Assembly (NCBI GenBank): GCA_963402885.1
Contig: OY727093.1
Coordinates: 12,163,501 to 12,227,500, forward strand
Direction of reading: 5' to 3'
Length of the DNA stretch: 64,000 nt
Origin: Antedon bifida
Taxonomy: Eukaryota; Echinodermata; Crinoidea; Comatulida; Antedonidae
Shown here: positions 30,101-45,100 of the stretch, piece after piece
How the letters are laid out: each line of letters opens with the position of its first letter
How positions within the stretch are numbered: position 1 is the first letter of the stretch
Notes under the pieces: model-generated
Told to the model about the DNA's origin: nothing
The model's input: only the letters and a program-made list of their open reading frames with translations
Database searches by the model: none
Program-made: the position numbers and the translations under genes

Positions 30101-33100
30101 AATGTGAGTATCAAACTCTATTGTTGCAAATATAGGCATAGACAATAACTATTCTATGACACTTCAAATTAAATTAAACTGTATGTGATTGAAGACCCAG
30201 AATTCAGTCTAAGTAGATAAAATAAAAATTGGTTGCACCCTTGTAAACCAGTACCTACCTACCTTAATGTCTTCTCTTTCTTCATCGTGTTCACTGTTTT
30301 ATTTGTACATTAGGTTGTCTGGTATGTCACCATTTATGGGTGATACTGATCAAGACACTCTCAAGAACGTAGCTAAAGGTGATTGGGAATTTGACGACGA
30401 GTGCTTTGATTATGTCTCAGATGAAGGACTTGACTGGATAGAGAAGATTTTAGTAAAAGACAAAGAGTAAGTATACGTAGACCTATTTAATAATAAATTA
30501 TTTATGACAAAATGAACTGTGGCAATTTCACAACTACTCTTATTAATAATGCTATATGTTTGTTTATAGTAAACGTATGACAATTCAAGAAGCATTACGT
30601 CATCCTTGGTTGACAATGGATTCTGACATCTTAGCACGCAGACGTGCTCGTCGTATTGACCCAACTCGATTGAGATCATTCTACGAAAGAAGAAAACCAG
30701 AGGTATGGTACTATCCCACCTTGTCATCACAAATCTGCTTACAACTCTAAATTACTAATATACAATCAGCTACTATAATTTCAAGTAATGGTAATTGGTG
30801 TGGTTATTATTGATTCAAACATTACTTGATCTACTATTTTAGGGTGCTGGACAAACAGCATTGGCTATTGGTCGGTTGGCCCACACAGGATCCCTGCGTG
30901 AAGTACACAAGACGTTTAGAGGCCAAACTTTGAACGAAAGAATTGTGTTTATGGGTAAGAATTAAATATTTATAAAAGTTTGTCTTTTGGTTTGCAAATC
31001 AAAATTGGTTTGCTTTTACTAGTAGCTATAATAGCTAATTTAATTTAGTAATAATATTGGTAAATTATCTTGTTGTATTAGGTGTGCGAGATGCTGCACC
31101 ACAATTTGTCAAGCCACTTGTTAATACTACAGCTATAGAAGCCAGCAATGGTCGCTTTGAATGTGAAGTGTCTGCTCTTACAGAACCTCTTATATTGTGG
31201 TGAGTAAACGATATTTTTTTAAGTATAACTATAATTTTCACAATATTTAATTCAAAATACTGTACTATACATTATTTATTTTTTATTTACAGGTACAAGG
31301 GATCTAAGTTATTGCCAATCAGCATCAAATACAAAATGTTTTATGATGACAGAAAATACACGCTTGTTGTTCATGATGCAAACATTGACGACATTTCCAA
31401 ATACACATGTAAAGCCAGTAATTCATACGGTCATGCAACATCAACAGCGTCGCTTGATGTAGAATGTACGTATTTCCTATATAAAAGGGCAGTTGCATCG
31501 TATGGGGAAAAAATAACCAATATTGTAGATTAAGCAATATCCAATAGTACATTTAGATTAATAAATAGATAGATTACTTCTTTTTTTATTTGAGAGTTGA
31601 CAATTGAATATATTTTCAGTATTAGATGATGATGAACTTGCTAACCGTGGTGAAAGAAGAACCATTGGCTTCAAGCGTCAAAAGTAAGTTTAAAGTCAAA
31701 TGTGTGATTGTAGTGTATACTGTATTAACCATAGCATTCAGTTACTGTTGGCTGGGAATACTTTCTTTACTTTCATTTTAAATAACTATGTATATTACAG
31801 GATTCCACTGGGAGAACGTGCAAGAAGACGTCGTTCACTACACGCTGCTGCTACAGGCTACTTGGATATGCCTCCTCAGTTTGTGGCAACACTTCAAGAT
31901 CAAGAATGTGGATTAGGCTTTATTCTACCACTAACCTTCCAAGGTATTTTTTCAAATATTACACTCAACCTATGTATGTTACAGTTACTGTGTGCTTATG
32001 AGATGTAGATTGTATTACAAACCACTTCAACCCAAAGCTGTATTTATTCATTATTGTTAGTTTATAATTAGATCATAAATGGGCTCCAAAGGAAATAAGC
32101 TCCTAAGCTCTTTGGCTACTTCTGAGCTGGTAGCTTAAGTGAAGTTGTGATTTTGTATAATATATGTATTTTAATTGATTTTCTAATTTGAATCATTTAA
32201 TTTTTATTTTTAGTACATACACCACCAGAGCCTCGTGTTACCTGGTTCAAGGGTACAACAGCGATAGTAGATGACCGCCACTACACACAGCATGCTGCTA
32301 ATGGTTCATACGCATTAACAGTACAAGAGACAACTTTAGAAGACTCCGGTGAATACTCAGCACAGGTTTCAAATATTGAAGGAACATCTATTACAAAATG
32401 CATCATTTCTGTTGATGGTAATTATTTTATTATTTAGTTTATTTATGTGTTCACATATTGCATTACCAAATTATGGCAAACCGGTGAAGGCTGTGATTTC
32501 TATTATTATCTCATTGAAATTCATTCAGATTTATGTTTACCTATGAAACTCTGATATCATTAAAACTAAGTACATTTTTTTTATCTTAGAACATTACATC
32601 GACAAATATGCTGGCTACAAGAAGCCATATTTTGAGAAGAAATTACGAGATATTTTGATTGTTGAGGGCAGTGCAGCCCGCCTTGAGTGCAATATTAGTG
32701 CAGTACCTGATCCAGAAATTAGATGGTATGTTTACATTTAATTATGTTCTTGTTTTCCTGACTCTAAATCTGTAGTACTCAAATTAGACAATTAACAGTT
32801 AAGCATGCTTGTGTGTATCTCAGTTGCCAACTATATTATTAAAAAGTTTTATCAGGTGTTAAACACATACATCTGGCCGTTTCCCTTTGTTGTAGTATTT
32901 GGTAATTATGCAGGATTACTTTTTCTTACTTAAAAAAACCCTTTCAACCTGGGATTACACATTAAAATATTGTATATTTTATAAACTAATTATTACTTTA
33001 TAGGTTCAAAAATGACAAAGAGGTAGCTGATGGACATCACTACAAGATAGATTGTGAGGATGACGGTACCCATACACTGACAATACAAGAGGCATTCTTA

Positions 33101-36100
33101 CAAGATGCTGGATCATATACCTGTCAAGCTAGTAATCTACTTGGACGTATCTCATGCGAAGCTACCCTCAGTGTAGAACGTAAGTTAAACTTATTTTTCA
33201 GAATTATTTCAATTTATAAACAATGTAGCTCAATTTTTTTGTATACGTCTGTAAACAGGAAGGTACTTCATCATAATTTACTGATGGAATGTTGAATGAA
33301 ATTTGTATAGCATTGAATTAAAGTAGTCTGTCCAAAGATGTTGAAAATGCATCTCAATGATTTTGAATGAACCAGATTTACAATTGATGAATGATCAATA
33401 AAAAATGATCTTGAATCATATGTTCATTCTTCACCAGAAGTTCATAATATAACTTTTGTACAGTAAAAAAGTATAATCATACAGTGATGAAAGTTCAATC
33501 ACTTATTTAGGAAAACTTGTTGGTCTAATCTTTCAATATTATTACTGGGAACCCAGTATTTTAATAGGAGGGCGTGTACTGACCAGATCAACCATAATCA
33601 AGAATTTCTTTTGTTATATTATGAACCAGGATGAAAGAAAACAAATCATTTTTATAAGCTTGAATAGTCTTCACCAATTTTGGGCAAAGAAGGGAAAACT
33701 TTAAAAATGTCTGTAGACCTATCAGCGTCTATTTATACCCTTTATGTGTTTGTTTATTACGTCAAATATTTATGTAATTGAAAGATGATATACAGATTAT
33801 ATATCATATGTTTTCTAATTTTGCTAAACGTAAATTCTATAGGTGTGCATAGAAGTTGTGGGGGTTTTTACTGTCACGATATCAAATTAAGTAATATCAT
33901 ATTTCGCCGAATATAAAGTTTTGTTGAAAGCTGCCAGCTTATATCTCTCATTGACATGTTGCTTGAGGAATTTGACCTTTCGTGCGGATGAAGATTCTGT
34001 TTGTATAGATCGTTAATGAGAATTCTTCTAGCAGTTCCCTCTACGCGATGAAATATTTCAGATAGATTGGATAACATTTTGCACTCGGCTTTTGAGAACA
34101 ATAAAAGTTAAGCGTTGATTAAAATTATATTGCACAATCCTTGATTTAAAACAAAATTCAATGGCGTTTTACTTTGTGAATATCAGTTACATTTAATGTC
34201 ACAGTGTTTTCTATAGACTAAAATAAATAATATCAATTGTTGTATAGTTGTAACATGTTGTTGTAATAGTCTAACTTCATTTTATTTCACTTTACTAATA
34301 ACTTAAATAAATTTAAAATAATATTACAAAATTAGGAACTCCAAAAACAACAACAGACTTATATAATGATGAAGATTTTTTTCTTAACTAATATGTTTTT
34401 CCAAAAAGTTTAAAAAATAAATAATAATAAAAGTAATATAGATTATATAAATTTAAGATAATTTATTTAGTTAATATCCAAATATGTAAATATTAAAATA
34501 AATTACAAAGAACCTTTAACTAATAAAAGTTTAAATTTACGTTTAAATAAAGAATGGTTATGTGATTTTTTTAAGAGATAATGTTTAGTGATCTACAATA
34601 CAAAAACAAAACATATACATTTGGTCTACAATTTGACGAAATTCTATCGTTTCGGCGTTTTTTTGCAACAGCTTTTACAAATTGGACAAGTAACTTTTGA
34701 TATAACCCTTTTTAACTAAAGTAATATTTAATTTTGTTTCGATATTAAAGTTAATAAGAAGTGTAGTATCATTTGCTCATTTAGAATGCTAAGTCATGCA
34801 AGCATACACTGTAGGTATCGTATCGAATGTCTTGGAATGCAATCATACGCCGCTATAAATCTAATCATAGCTCGACTCTCGGCTCAAGTATGTATATCTG
34901 AGTAGTGCGGTATGGCTTACGAATGACATAAACGCTGGCATGCTGAGTTAAATTTCAAATTCACCCAGGCCTGCATAAGACGAAGACGTGTCATGGAATA
35001 TAGGCCTACCTATCGCAAAGATGGGTTTTCTCCAAAGACAAGGACATCTCGTGGTCGCGGTAAAAAGTTACGCCGATTGCGAAGGAGTGCTTCAATAAAG
35101 AATCTTATGACAACTTACCTTGGGGAAGATTCTGGATCTGACGATGGTTTTGATCCAAAAGTTGTATCCGTAGCCAGGAAGCCTTTTGTCAGCTCTAATT
35201 TTACAGATTATACGCCTAAGCGGACGAAGCTCACATTTGCTGATACAGATTTCAAATTTCCGGCCAGACCTGTAAAGAAATCATATAGTGATTATTCATA
35301 CACGAGTCCAAAAGTATCTACCTACAAAAAACCATTGACAGATTATCCATACAGAAGTCCAAAATTAGACTTTCGTATTCTTGATGACATATACGAGGAT
35401 GACTTGGTAAAATCTGATACAGAAGACGTGGAGACATGGGACCTTCCAGCATCCAAAGTAGAGAATTTCATAGATGAACCCCTTGAAGATATCTTAGAAA
35501 GATATTTACCTGGATATACTCCACCAAAACGAAACAGTGTCATGAAGACAGTCTTAACAGAAAAGTATCCAGTCAGTTTGAGCAAAAAAGCTGTCTCCAT
35601 ACCATTGAAGGAACGTGATATTTATTTCAGAAATGATGGCTACAGTCCAGATAGATATATTACTAGTCGCTCAAGAAGTCCTACTAAAACGCCAGTTAAC
35701 AAAAAGAAGAAAAACATTTGGAAAAATAAGAAACTTGTTGTGCAATCGTATGACTCGCCCTCACCACTAAAGTCAAGAAGTCCGACAAGAGCTCCACGTA
35801 ATCACCGTGAAATCGAAAATGACAATTTAATTGACCGGTATTTACTAGCTTACTGGTTACAAGATAGTTATGATAGAAGTCCTAGAAATAGTCGTAAGCT
35901 TGATTATGATTACTTATCAGTCCCTTCTTATTCTTATACAGGCTTGAGTGTATCTAGTGATTATGGATCGCCATTATCAAGGTAAGACAAGTTTTGTTTA
36001 GAAAATCATGTAATCATTTAAACATATATGTAGTATTATGACTTTAATATATATTTTTTCATTTAATAACTGTGCGATTATGACGGGTTTTTTTTACATT

Positions 36101-39100
36101 TTTGTATTTTTGTTTACATATTGGTACAAATAATGGTTTTTTTTATCACAGAGAATCTAGTACTGAAGATCTGACCAACTTTGTTCCGAGACGACGGAAA
36201 CCCAAGAATGTAGCACCATTCTTCAGCCTTCCTCTTCGTCGAAAGACAATAGTAGAAGGCCAGACAGCAGTGCTGGTGTGTACTGTACAGGGAACAAATG
36301 AGCCTATAATAACATGGACTAAAAATGGACGTCAAATTCTGGATGGAGAAACGTGTAAAATAGCTTTCAAGAGAGGGTCATGTTCACTGGAGATTGGTAA
36401 TGCGCAGCAGACTGATACTGGTACATATCGTTGCATCGCAACTAATGCTGATGGTGACGAATTTACAACCTGTGAACTTGTTGTTGACGAAAGTAAGCCA
36501 TTGTTGATTTATTAAAATATTTATTAACAAATCCATCATTAAGGGTATGTTACTTGCCATTTTATGTTGCATTTAAAAATAAAAAATCGTATTCCTTCCC
36601 AATACTGAAAAACTGAGGAAATGCGAAATACACTAGTTACGCGATCCAGATTTATAATACTGTACATACGCACATATATATTTTTTTTTCAAACAAGATT
36701 GTGCTAAGATACCTGACATTCCTTGCTGTTTATTTTGAACGATGACACAACATTACATGATCGTAATGTTTATTTATTTAGGATAGAAATAGATATCACT
36801 TATAACTCCCAAATCAATTGAATAGGATTGCAGTGTTTACGTAGTTTTTGCAACACGATATGCCAACGCATTAAACAATTCTTACTTAATTTCGTCATCA
36901 AATAAAATGTCAATAATGTGAAGCCCATATAAGGATATCTATACTTGTATTCATTATCTACATTTTCTGAGAGTATAGTAATTATGTACACGTAGGCCTA
37001 CAAACTAGCAGTACATGATAACATGATAATAAAACCAGACATGTCGTTATTTTATCACAGATGTGAATCTATCGGTAAATCGTTAGCTAACACAGCTGTT
37101 ATGACATGAATTTATGAACAGGAAACATGTGGTTTACGAATTATTTAATTATACAAGTAAATTGAAATGACTTAATAGCCGATCTGTTGTTACTATGTAA
37201 TGGAAATAAGCTAATAGCGTTTTGGTCTATCATGGAAAATCTTTTATGTATTTTTATTTGGAAAGTCAGTAATTTATGTTATCACTTTGTATGTATTTTT
37301 ATGATGATTTTCCTAATAAATTCAAATCAAATCAAATACCACGGAGAAACCTCTTCATGGTAATACAAATCTGTATTTTAACAATCTAAATTCGTTTATC
37401 GTGTAACATTATGTTATTAATATTTCAGGTAAATTATGCTTCTTTATTCTGTGTATCACTATGTTTAGGTTTACCTCCCGATGACAGATTAAACTACACT
37501 AGGCCTTCGTTTCTGAAACCACTCAAGTCCCAGTATATACAGGAAGGCAAAACGGCTCGGTTCGAGATCATGGTAACCGGAACTCCTGAGCCAAAACTTA
37601 CATGGTGAGAGACTTGCTGCGCAATAATATTATTTTAGTATACCCATTGCTGAGTGACTAATGATTATTATTATTACATCATCATTATGTTTTTGACCAT
37701 GTTATCAAGTTCAACATTAAATGTAATTAGCTTTACGGCCACAGGTATACATTGATTAGTCACTATGTATAAACACATTTCTGGTTTAAATGAATATATA
37801 CAAATTCCATGAAACATAATAGATTACTAACTAGTAATTGTTTATTTTATAATAGGTGTAAAGATGGTGACACAATATATCCTTCCGGTCGTATCTTACT
37901 TGATAAGTATCTAGGAGGTGCATATTCACTTTCAATAGCTAACGTTGCACCTACCGATGCTGGTCGATACACACTGATTGCTTCATCACCCGCTGGAACA
38001 GTATCCTGTGGATGTGAGCTTGCTGTTATGAAAGGTACGAGAATTATGCTTGGTATTCAAAAGTGTATACTTATTTACAAAGATATTTGTTAGTAAATTC
38101 AGTTTACAATATTGTAGTAAAGTTTTATCATTTATATTTTAGCTGAAGCAGACATAGACGGAGATGAATTCGATAGAGATGATGATCATCGTCGAACACA
38201 AAGACAACACCGAAGATCACGATCTGAAAGACCGCAACGTGAGAAACGATCACAAAGAAAATCAACCAGAACATCACAATCACTGACAACCGACTACGAG
38301 TATAGAAGAAGACAACGTGCCATAAAGTACCCTTCACCAGACACTCGTGGAAGCTACACAGCGGCCTCAAGTTATTCCAGTGCATCTCGATTTTCTAGTA
38401 GCAGCAGCTCTCGAACAAAATATGATCGATACCTCACAACAGACTACAGGTCAGGATCACCAGATATCAGTGGAGAGCGTAAATCCAGAAGAAGATCGAG
38501 TGACGATGCAAAAAAGAGTGATGTACCTGAACCAATAGTTCCAAAAGCTGACGATAAAGAGGGCACCGGAGCTCCGGTGTTTGTCCAAGAGCTGAAAGAC
38601 ATTTCTGTTTATGACGGCGAACGAGTTGTTCTCGAAGTAGAAATTGATGGTTAGGAACTATGTTTAATCTAAATTTAACTAATATAAAACTAATGAACTC
38701 AACTCTTCTTAAATTATAACTAAAGCCGTTTTACGATTAACAATAAAACATTATTTTAGGTTAGTGCAATTTTATCTCTTGATATAACCTGGTTTAAAAA
38801 CCTACAACGAAACAAAGGTGATGATTTATATGTTGTTCTAAATGTTGTTCACTCTTCTCTAGTTTGAAGAAATATTTCTAAATCACAATATTAATTATGT
38901 TGTTGTTAATAGGTGCACTGCCAATGGATATCGGTTGGCTGCGTGACGGTAATGATATTCCAGACGGCGATAACTTCCGATATGTTACCAAAGGAAAGAT
39001 ATACCAACTTGAAATTACTGAAATACTCCAAGAGGACGCTGGTAAATACACTTGTGAAGTGTTGAATGATTATGGTGAAGCTGATAGCAGTTGTAATGTC

Positions 39101-42100
39101 AAAGTTCAAGGTAGTAATCTAATGATTATTTACATATTGTGCTTTTTATACCAATATTTTCATCATTTAGACTATTTCTTATTCTCAAAAATTTTATTAA
39201 ATCTACTACTACTAATCTACGAAATATCTGAGACAGCAGGGTGAGTAACATAGACAACATTTGTTTGCATTGTGCCTGTCTCAAAAGTAAGCATAATGTA
39301 TGTATAGATGCAGAAAAAAATTCATTTAAAAATATATCTATAATAGAAGTTAAACCAATTTATATATCTTCACATTAACAGAAGAGCCAAGTGTTAGCAT
39401 AAGTCAGGATATAAGTATTAGTATAAGCACGGATCAGCCTGCAATAATTGAAGAAGATCCAGTTCCACCAGAGTTTTTCGACAAACCAAAAAATACAACA
39501 TTTACCGAGGGAACAAGTGTTATGTTATCATGTGATTGCGATGGAGACCCATTACCTACAGGTAATTTACTTGTATTTAACGGAATGTTATATAATAATA
39601 TTATAAAAGATAACTAATAATTTTAGCTTCTACTTTCAAATAAATAAATTAAAAATAAAAATAACATAACATAAGATGGTTTTAATTTGACTTTTGCAGT
39701 GAGTTGGTATAAACAAGGAGATGATAAACCACTTAGAGAAAACGACCGATTTAAATTTACTGACGAGAAGTTTGTGCACACATTTGAAATACCAAGTTCA
39801 GTGGCATCCGATGCTGGGGCGTATTTGTGCAAAGCTAGCAATGGAGAGGGTGAAGTAGAAGCAGAATTTGAACTAACATTAGCTACTGTTGACGAAGATG
39901 CTGATGGCGTTCAACAACCTGAGTGAGTTACAGTATTTATTTATTTATTTTCTTAATAGCCAGTGCTAAAATAATAGTGAGAAAAGGTTTGTGTGGTATC
40001 AGTCATTGTCAGTAGGGACATTTTGTTTTGATAGTTACGTCATGAATTCGGTGTGCGCATGCGAGGACCGATGCGCTTCCGATCACCAACGAAACAACGT
40101 AGGTCCTAGGTTTTAGGTCGTCAAAAATCAAAAGTTCCCTATTGTTGGTAGGTTCACTGGATTTAAGCGCTCAGCATTATGCAATTTAATCTAACGTTTC
40201 ACATGGGTACCCTTTTATATGACGTATGGTACATCGTAAACATGGAAACAAAATTAACAAAATATTTGTAAGGATTCTGAATTTTATAAAATGTATATTT
40301 TGTTTAGTGTGATTTTTAATGAATTACATGCTCAATTTCATAGTGTAAAACCACAACAAACTGATGCTGATAATAACATTACTCAAGACAAAGATGCAAA
40401 GACAGTTCCTGAAGAAACATCATCTATTAGCAATATTAGAATAGAAATATCACCAGTTCAAACAAGTAAACCAGAAGACTGCTATAACAAAATATACCAC
40501 GAGACACTTATCACAAAACTTGGTATCAATGAGGAAGACTTAATAAGAAAACCTAAACAACCTAATACTAAAGATAATGGAAGTGCTAATAATATCGCTG
40601 AAAAGAAAGATGACAGTTTGCCAGAGTGCACACAGTCTAAAGTTCGCATCCCTTCATGGTTAGCAGGTTCTTTCAAGCATGATACGAAGGCGGTAAAAGC
40701 TCCAGAGCAAATGACATCCAAACCTAAAAAACAAGTTGAAGCAACAGATGGAACCAAGTCAAAAGATGCTATCAATATTAAAGCTATTCAGCCAGGTGGG
40801 AAAATTGGTAGTGACAATGATGCAGAGAATAACACTACTTCAGATGATCGTAAGTCTTCGAAAATGGGTAAATATGATAAGAAAGACGAGAGCCTAGAAC
40901 AAGGAAGGAACGCTAACACTGACATATCCCAAGACGTTAACTCAACCAAACAGTCTGATGCAAAATTGAAATCTCAAAAGTCAAATGAAACTGCAGATAT
41001 CAAGCCTGCAATTCTCTCATTTGTTGTCACTACAGATAATCAATCTCAAAATGTCCACCATGATGTCACGGTAGACAAGTCGATAAAACATAACGCTGGT
41101 ATCAATATTGGAAAAAAATATCAAGTTAAACCAAATGGTGCATCTCTACCTAAAGAAAATGTAGCCAATAAACAACCTAAGAAAAGTTTTACCGGCCCTA
41201 AACAGCAATCAGACATAAAGCAAACGATGTCATATCAAGACTACAAGAAGAACAAAGATAGTATGAAAAATGCTGAATACAAATCGCTGCCGCCCTGGCT
41301 TGAACATCTTGGAAGTAAGAACAATGAGTCTGGTAGTGAAAGTGACGATGATTACGATAGTGACGATGATGAAGAGGATATTCTGGAAGAAATGCCAGTA
41401 CCAAGAAAAAGGTTGATTTTAAACATTCTGACACAAACTCTGCACCGTCACGAACTCTGCACCGTCACGAAAAGATCAAGAAATAGTTGAACACAACACA
41501 ATGTAGACCTAGATAAGAATTAAACCCACATTAATTATTTGCACTTTTTACGCCTGTTGATGGTGGGTACTTCACATGTGGTTTTGTACTGCGTACCGAT
41601 TGGTTTACTAGTTATGTTTTCAATACGTAATGACTTCATGTTACAGTTCCAACACTGCCAACTGCACATTACATGCAAAATTATGAAGGACAGAAGTGGA
41701 AGGAAAGTAAGGACGCGTATTAGTTAGTTACCGCTACCGCGCGCCTTTATAATCACTCACGTCGTTTCACAACCACACCTTATTTTCACTTTACATACGG
41801 TTAATTTTCACTTTACATATCGTATTGTGGAAATAACTTTTTTTAAATTTGATTTGATTGCCTAAACTGGATTAATTACATAATTTTAATTTATTTAGGA
41901 TGATTGGAAGTGTACCAGAACACCCCGTTGGCAAACCTCATGTGTCAAATGTGACTAAAAACAGCCTGACGCTGGCATGGTATGAACCGACATATGATGG
42001 TGGAAGTGAGATCACATCATACAAGGTAAACATTTTTTTTTTTTACGTTGATACCTTCTGTTTTTTCTTATAAATGTCAAACATTATTTCAAGGAATCCT

Positions 42101-45100
42101 CTAAATTATGTTGCTAATATTTCTGATAGATTGAGGAGGGTTCCAACTCGATTTGGACAGAAATTGCCGAGGTTAATACAACATCTCACCATCTCAGTAA
42201 TCTTCAACCAAATACGGAATACAAATTCCGAGTTAAAGCAGTTAACAGAAACGGCTGCGGTGCTGTCAGTAAAACATCGAAACCTGTGACCACAAAAGAC
42301 CCAACAGGTGAGACTTATATTCAATGTTCATCTATCGATGTATCACTTGCCAATTGAAACCTCTGTTTATAGCGACAACATCATTGACTTATCTATTCTA
42401 TTTATTTGTTTTTCGATTCACAGATGATGAAATTAAAACGCATGAGAAGTGGGTTAAGCCTTACTTTGAGACAAAGATGAGTAATGTTGAGGTCGTTAAA
42501 GGCAAAGAGATGAGATTTGACTGTGTTGTTAAAGGAACACCAGTCACAGACATCAAATGGTGTGTTTTTTTTCTATCATATTTGTAGTCGACACAGTTGC
42601 AAACGTATGGAAACCGAATTATGAAAGTTGGTATACAGGTTCAGTGGAAGGAACCATTAGTAGAGATAGAAGTTGTTTGTATAACGTCTGGTCTACTGCA
42701 CTTTGAAACAGTTATACTATAACTTTATTAATTTTATTCTATTTAGGTTTAAAGATGGAAAGGAATTAACAGACAGTCGACGTTATCAATTTGCGCAAGG
42801 TGTCGAGGTGATCAGTTTACAGATCGCCAAATCTGAAGACGACGACGCCGGAAACTATATTTGTGGAGCAGAAAACACGGCTGGAATAGCATACTGCAAA
42901 GCACATGCCGTTATTAAAAGTTAGTTATAATTGTATACATTATAATTATTACTGTCTCCGATATCGTTAGATAATTCAATTAGATGTTGCTTTATTATGA
43001 GAATATGACAGGTGATTAATATACGAAGTCCAAATGGGATAACATCACGATTACCAACTGTATCCAGAATTTTAACATTTACAACAAATTATATCTATAT
43101 TTGACATAGTTATTACTTTAGTCGTTTGATTAAAAATAAGCGACTTCAAGCTGCTGCCCGTAAGCTTGAAGTATGCAAATTTAATCTCACAATAAATAAA
43201 TAAATTAGTTAGTTTAAGCAAATTAAGCTACGTATGTGGTAGCTCTCTTTTGTTTTGACGTGTTCGTAGACGCAGACACATCCGGACATTTAATATAAAA
43301 TAGTAGTAATTATGCAGTAATGGAATCCACAATTCAGGTATCGAGATTGTTTGTGTTTGTAGTAAGCAACAATACCGTAGTCATTATAAATTAAAATACA
43401 TAATTTTAAAATAGTATTTATTGTTCACCGAAAATTGATTAGTAAATAAAAGTGCAATTACACAAAAAGGCTTCGTTATGTTATCGTCAGAGATTTTTTT
43501 TTCTCAAAATGACCAAAATATACACATTTCAAAATTAAATTATATTACAGATGCACGTATAATGTCATACCATAATTCTTAATACTGTTATTACTGTACA
43601 TACTTTTTTTAGAAAATGAAAATCTTTTCCAAATATAACCATCAATCAAAATTCACTAACATTGTTATATGTGCACGTATATCATCATCTTATGGTGTCA
43701 TAACCAATTTGTATCAACAAATAAGAGGATAAACATTTACTCATTTTTCTTTAAATATTCTTTTACTATTATTATTACTATGCTGGGATTTAAACGGTCG
43801 AAAATTGGTCATTTTTCGAAAAAAAAATCCCTGTACTAAAATATGGCTATATATGCGCATATATTGCTCTTGTATCATCTTATAGAGCCATAGTAACCAG
43901 TTTTGTCGAAAAATAAAAGGGTCGAAATTTTGCCATTTTTTGAAAAAAATCCCTGTACTAAGGCCTACAGAGATTTTTTCGAAAGATGCCCAAAATATCG
44001 AATTTTTTAAATGCAATTATTATGCGATAATATGGCTACATATGCGCATATATTGCTCTTGTATCATCTTATAGAGCCATAGTAACCAGTTTTGTCGAAA
44101 AATAAAAGGGTCGAAATGTTGCCATTTTTTGAAAAAAATCCCTGTACTATTAGTAGGCCTACAGAGATTTTTTCGAGAGATGCCCAAAATATCGAATTTT
44201 TTAAATGCAATTATTATGCGATAATATAGCTATATAATATGCGCATATATTGCTCTTGTATCATCTTATAGAGCCATAGTAACCAGTTTTGTCAAAAAAT
44301 AAAAATATGCCTAATTATTTTGCGATAATATGGCTATATATTGCTCTTTTATCATCTTATAGAGCCATAGTAACCAGTTTGTCGAAAATAAAAGGGTCGA
44401 AATTTTGCCATTTTTGGAAAAAAAATCCCTGTACTATAGTACAGGAATTTTTTTCGAAAGATGCCCAAAATATCGACTTTTAAAATGCAATTATTATGCG
44501 ATATTATGGCTATATATTGCTTTGTATCATCTTATAGAGCCATAGTAACCAGGTTTGTCGAAAAATAAAAGAGTCGAAATTTTGCCATTTTTTGAAAAAA
44601 AATCCCTGTACTAATAGTACAGGTATTTTTTCGAAAGATGCCCAAAATATCGACTTTTTAAAATGAAATTATGATGCGATAATATGGCTATATTGCTGTA
44701 TATGATCATATATTGCTTTATAATCATCTTATAGTACCATAGAAACCATATTTTGGACATTTTTTTTAGAAAAATTGGCAAATTTGAGCTATTTATTTTT
44801 TTCAAATATATAATTAATTTGTCAACACCAATTGGTCATGATACCATAAAATGTTAATAAATTAATTTTGAAAAGTGCCTATTTTTATCATTACATTGAA
44901 TAAATTCATCTGGTTCCAAATAATATTTTTGTGGATTTTTACTTTTATGTTGAACCAAAGAAACGATAAGGAATAAATTACCTTCGTGACGTTTCGTTCC
45001 AACCCAGGCTTTAGTCTGAAGCAGCTGACAGATTGTCGGCGAAACGTCACGAAGGTAATTTATTCCTTATCGTTTCTTTGGTTCAACATAAAAGTAAAAA

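Noticed and set aside
37411..37468. Use of the TTTCAG acceptor near 37,428 for the Ig exon
   Set aside because: It gives the wrong frame for the Ig domain; the acceptor at 37,468 keeps phase with the exon ending at 36,492.
42074..42289. Independent plus-strand open frame overlapping the split FnIII domain
   Set aside because: It is a different frame from the FnIII exon 42,130-42,307, whose YKFRVKAVNRNG motif and phases fit the gene.
1..42919. Naming the gene TTN, OBSCN or SPEG
   Set aside because: Features are mixed (titin-like rod and M-band, second obscurin/SPEG-like kinase). Orthology needs a kinase phylogeny that I could not run.
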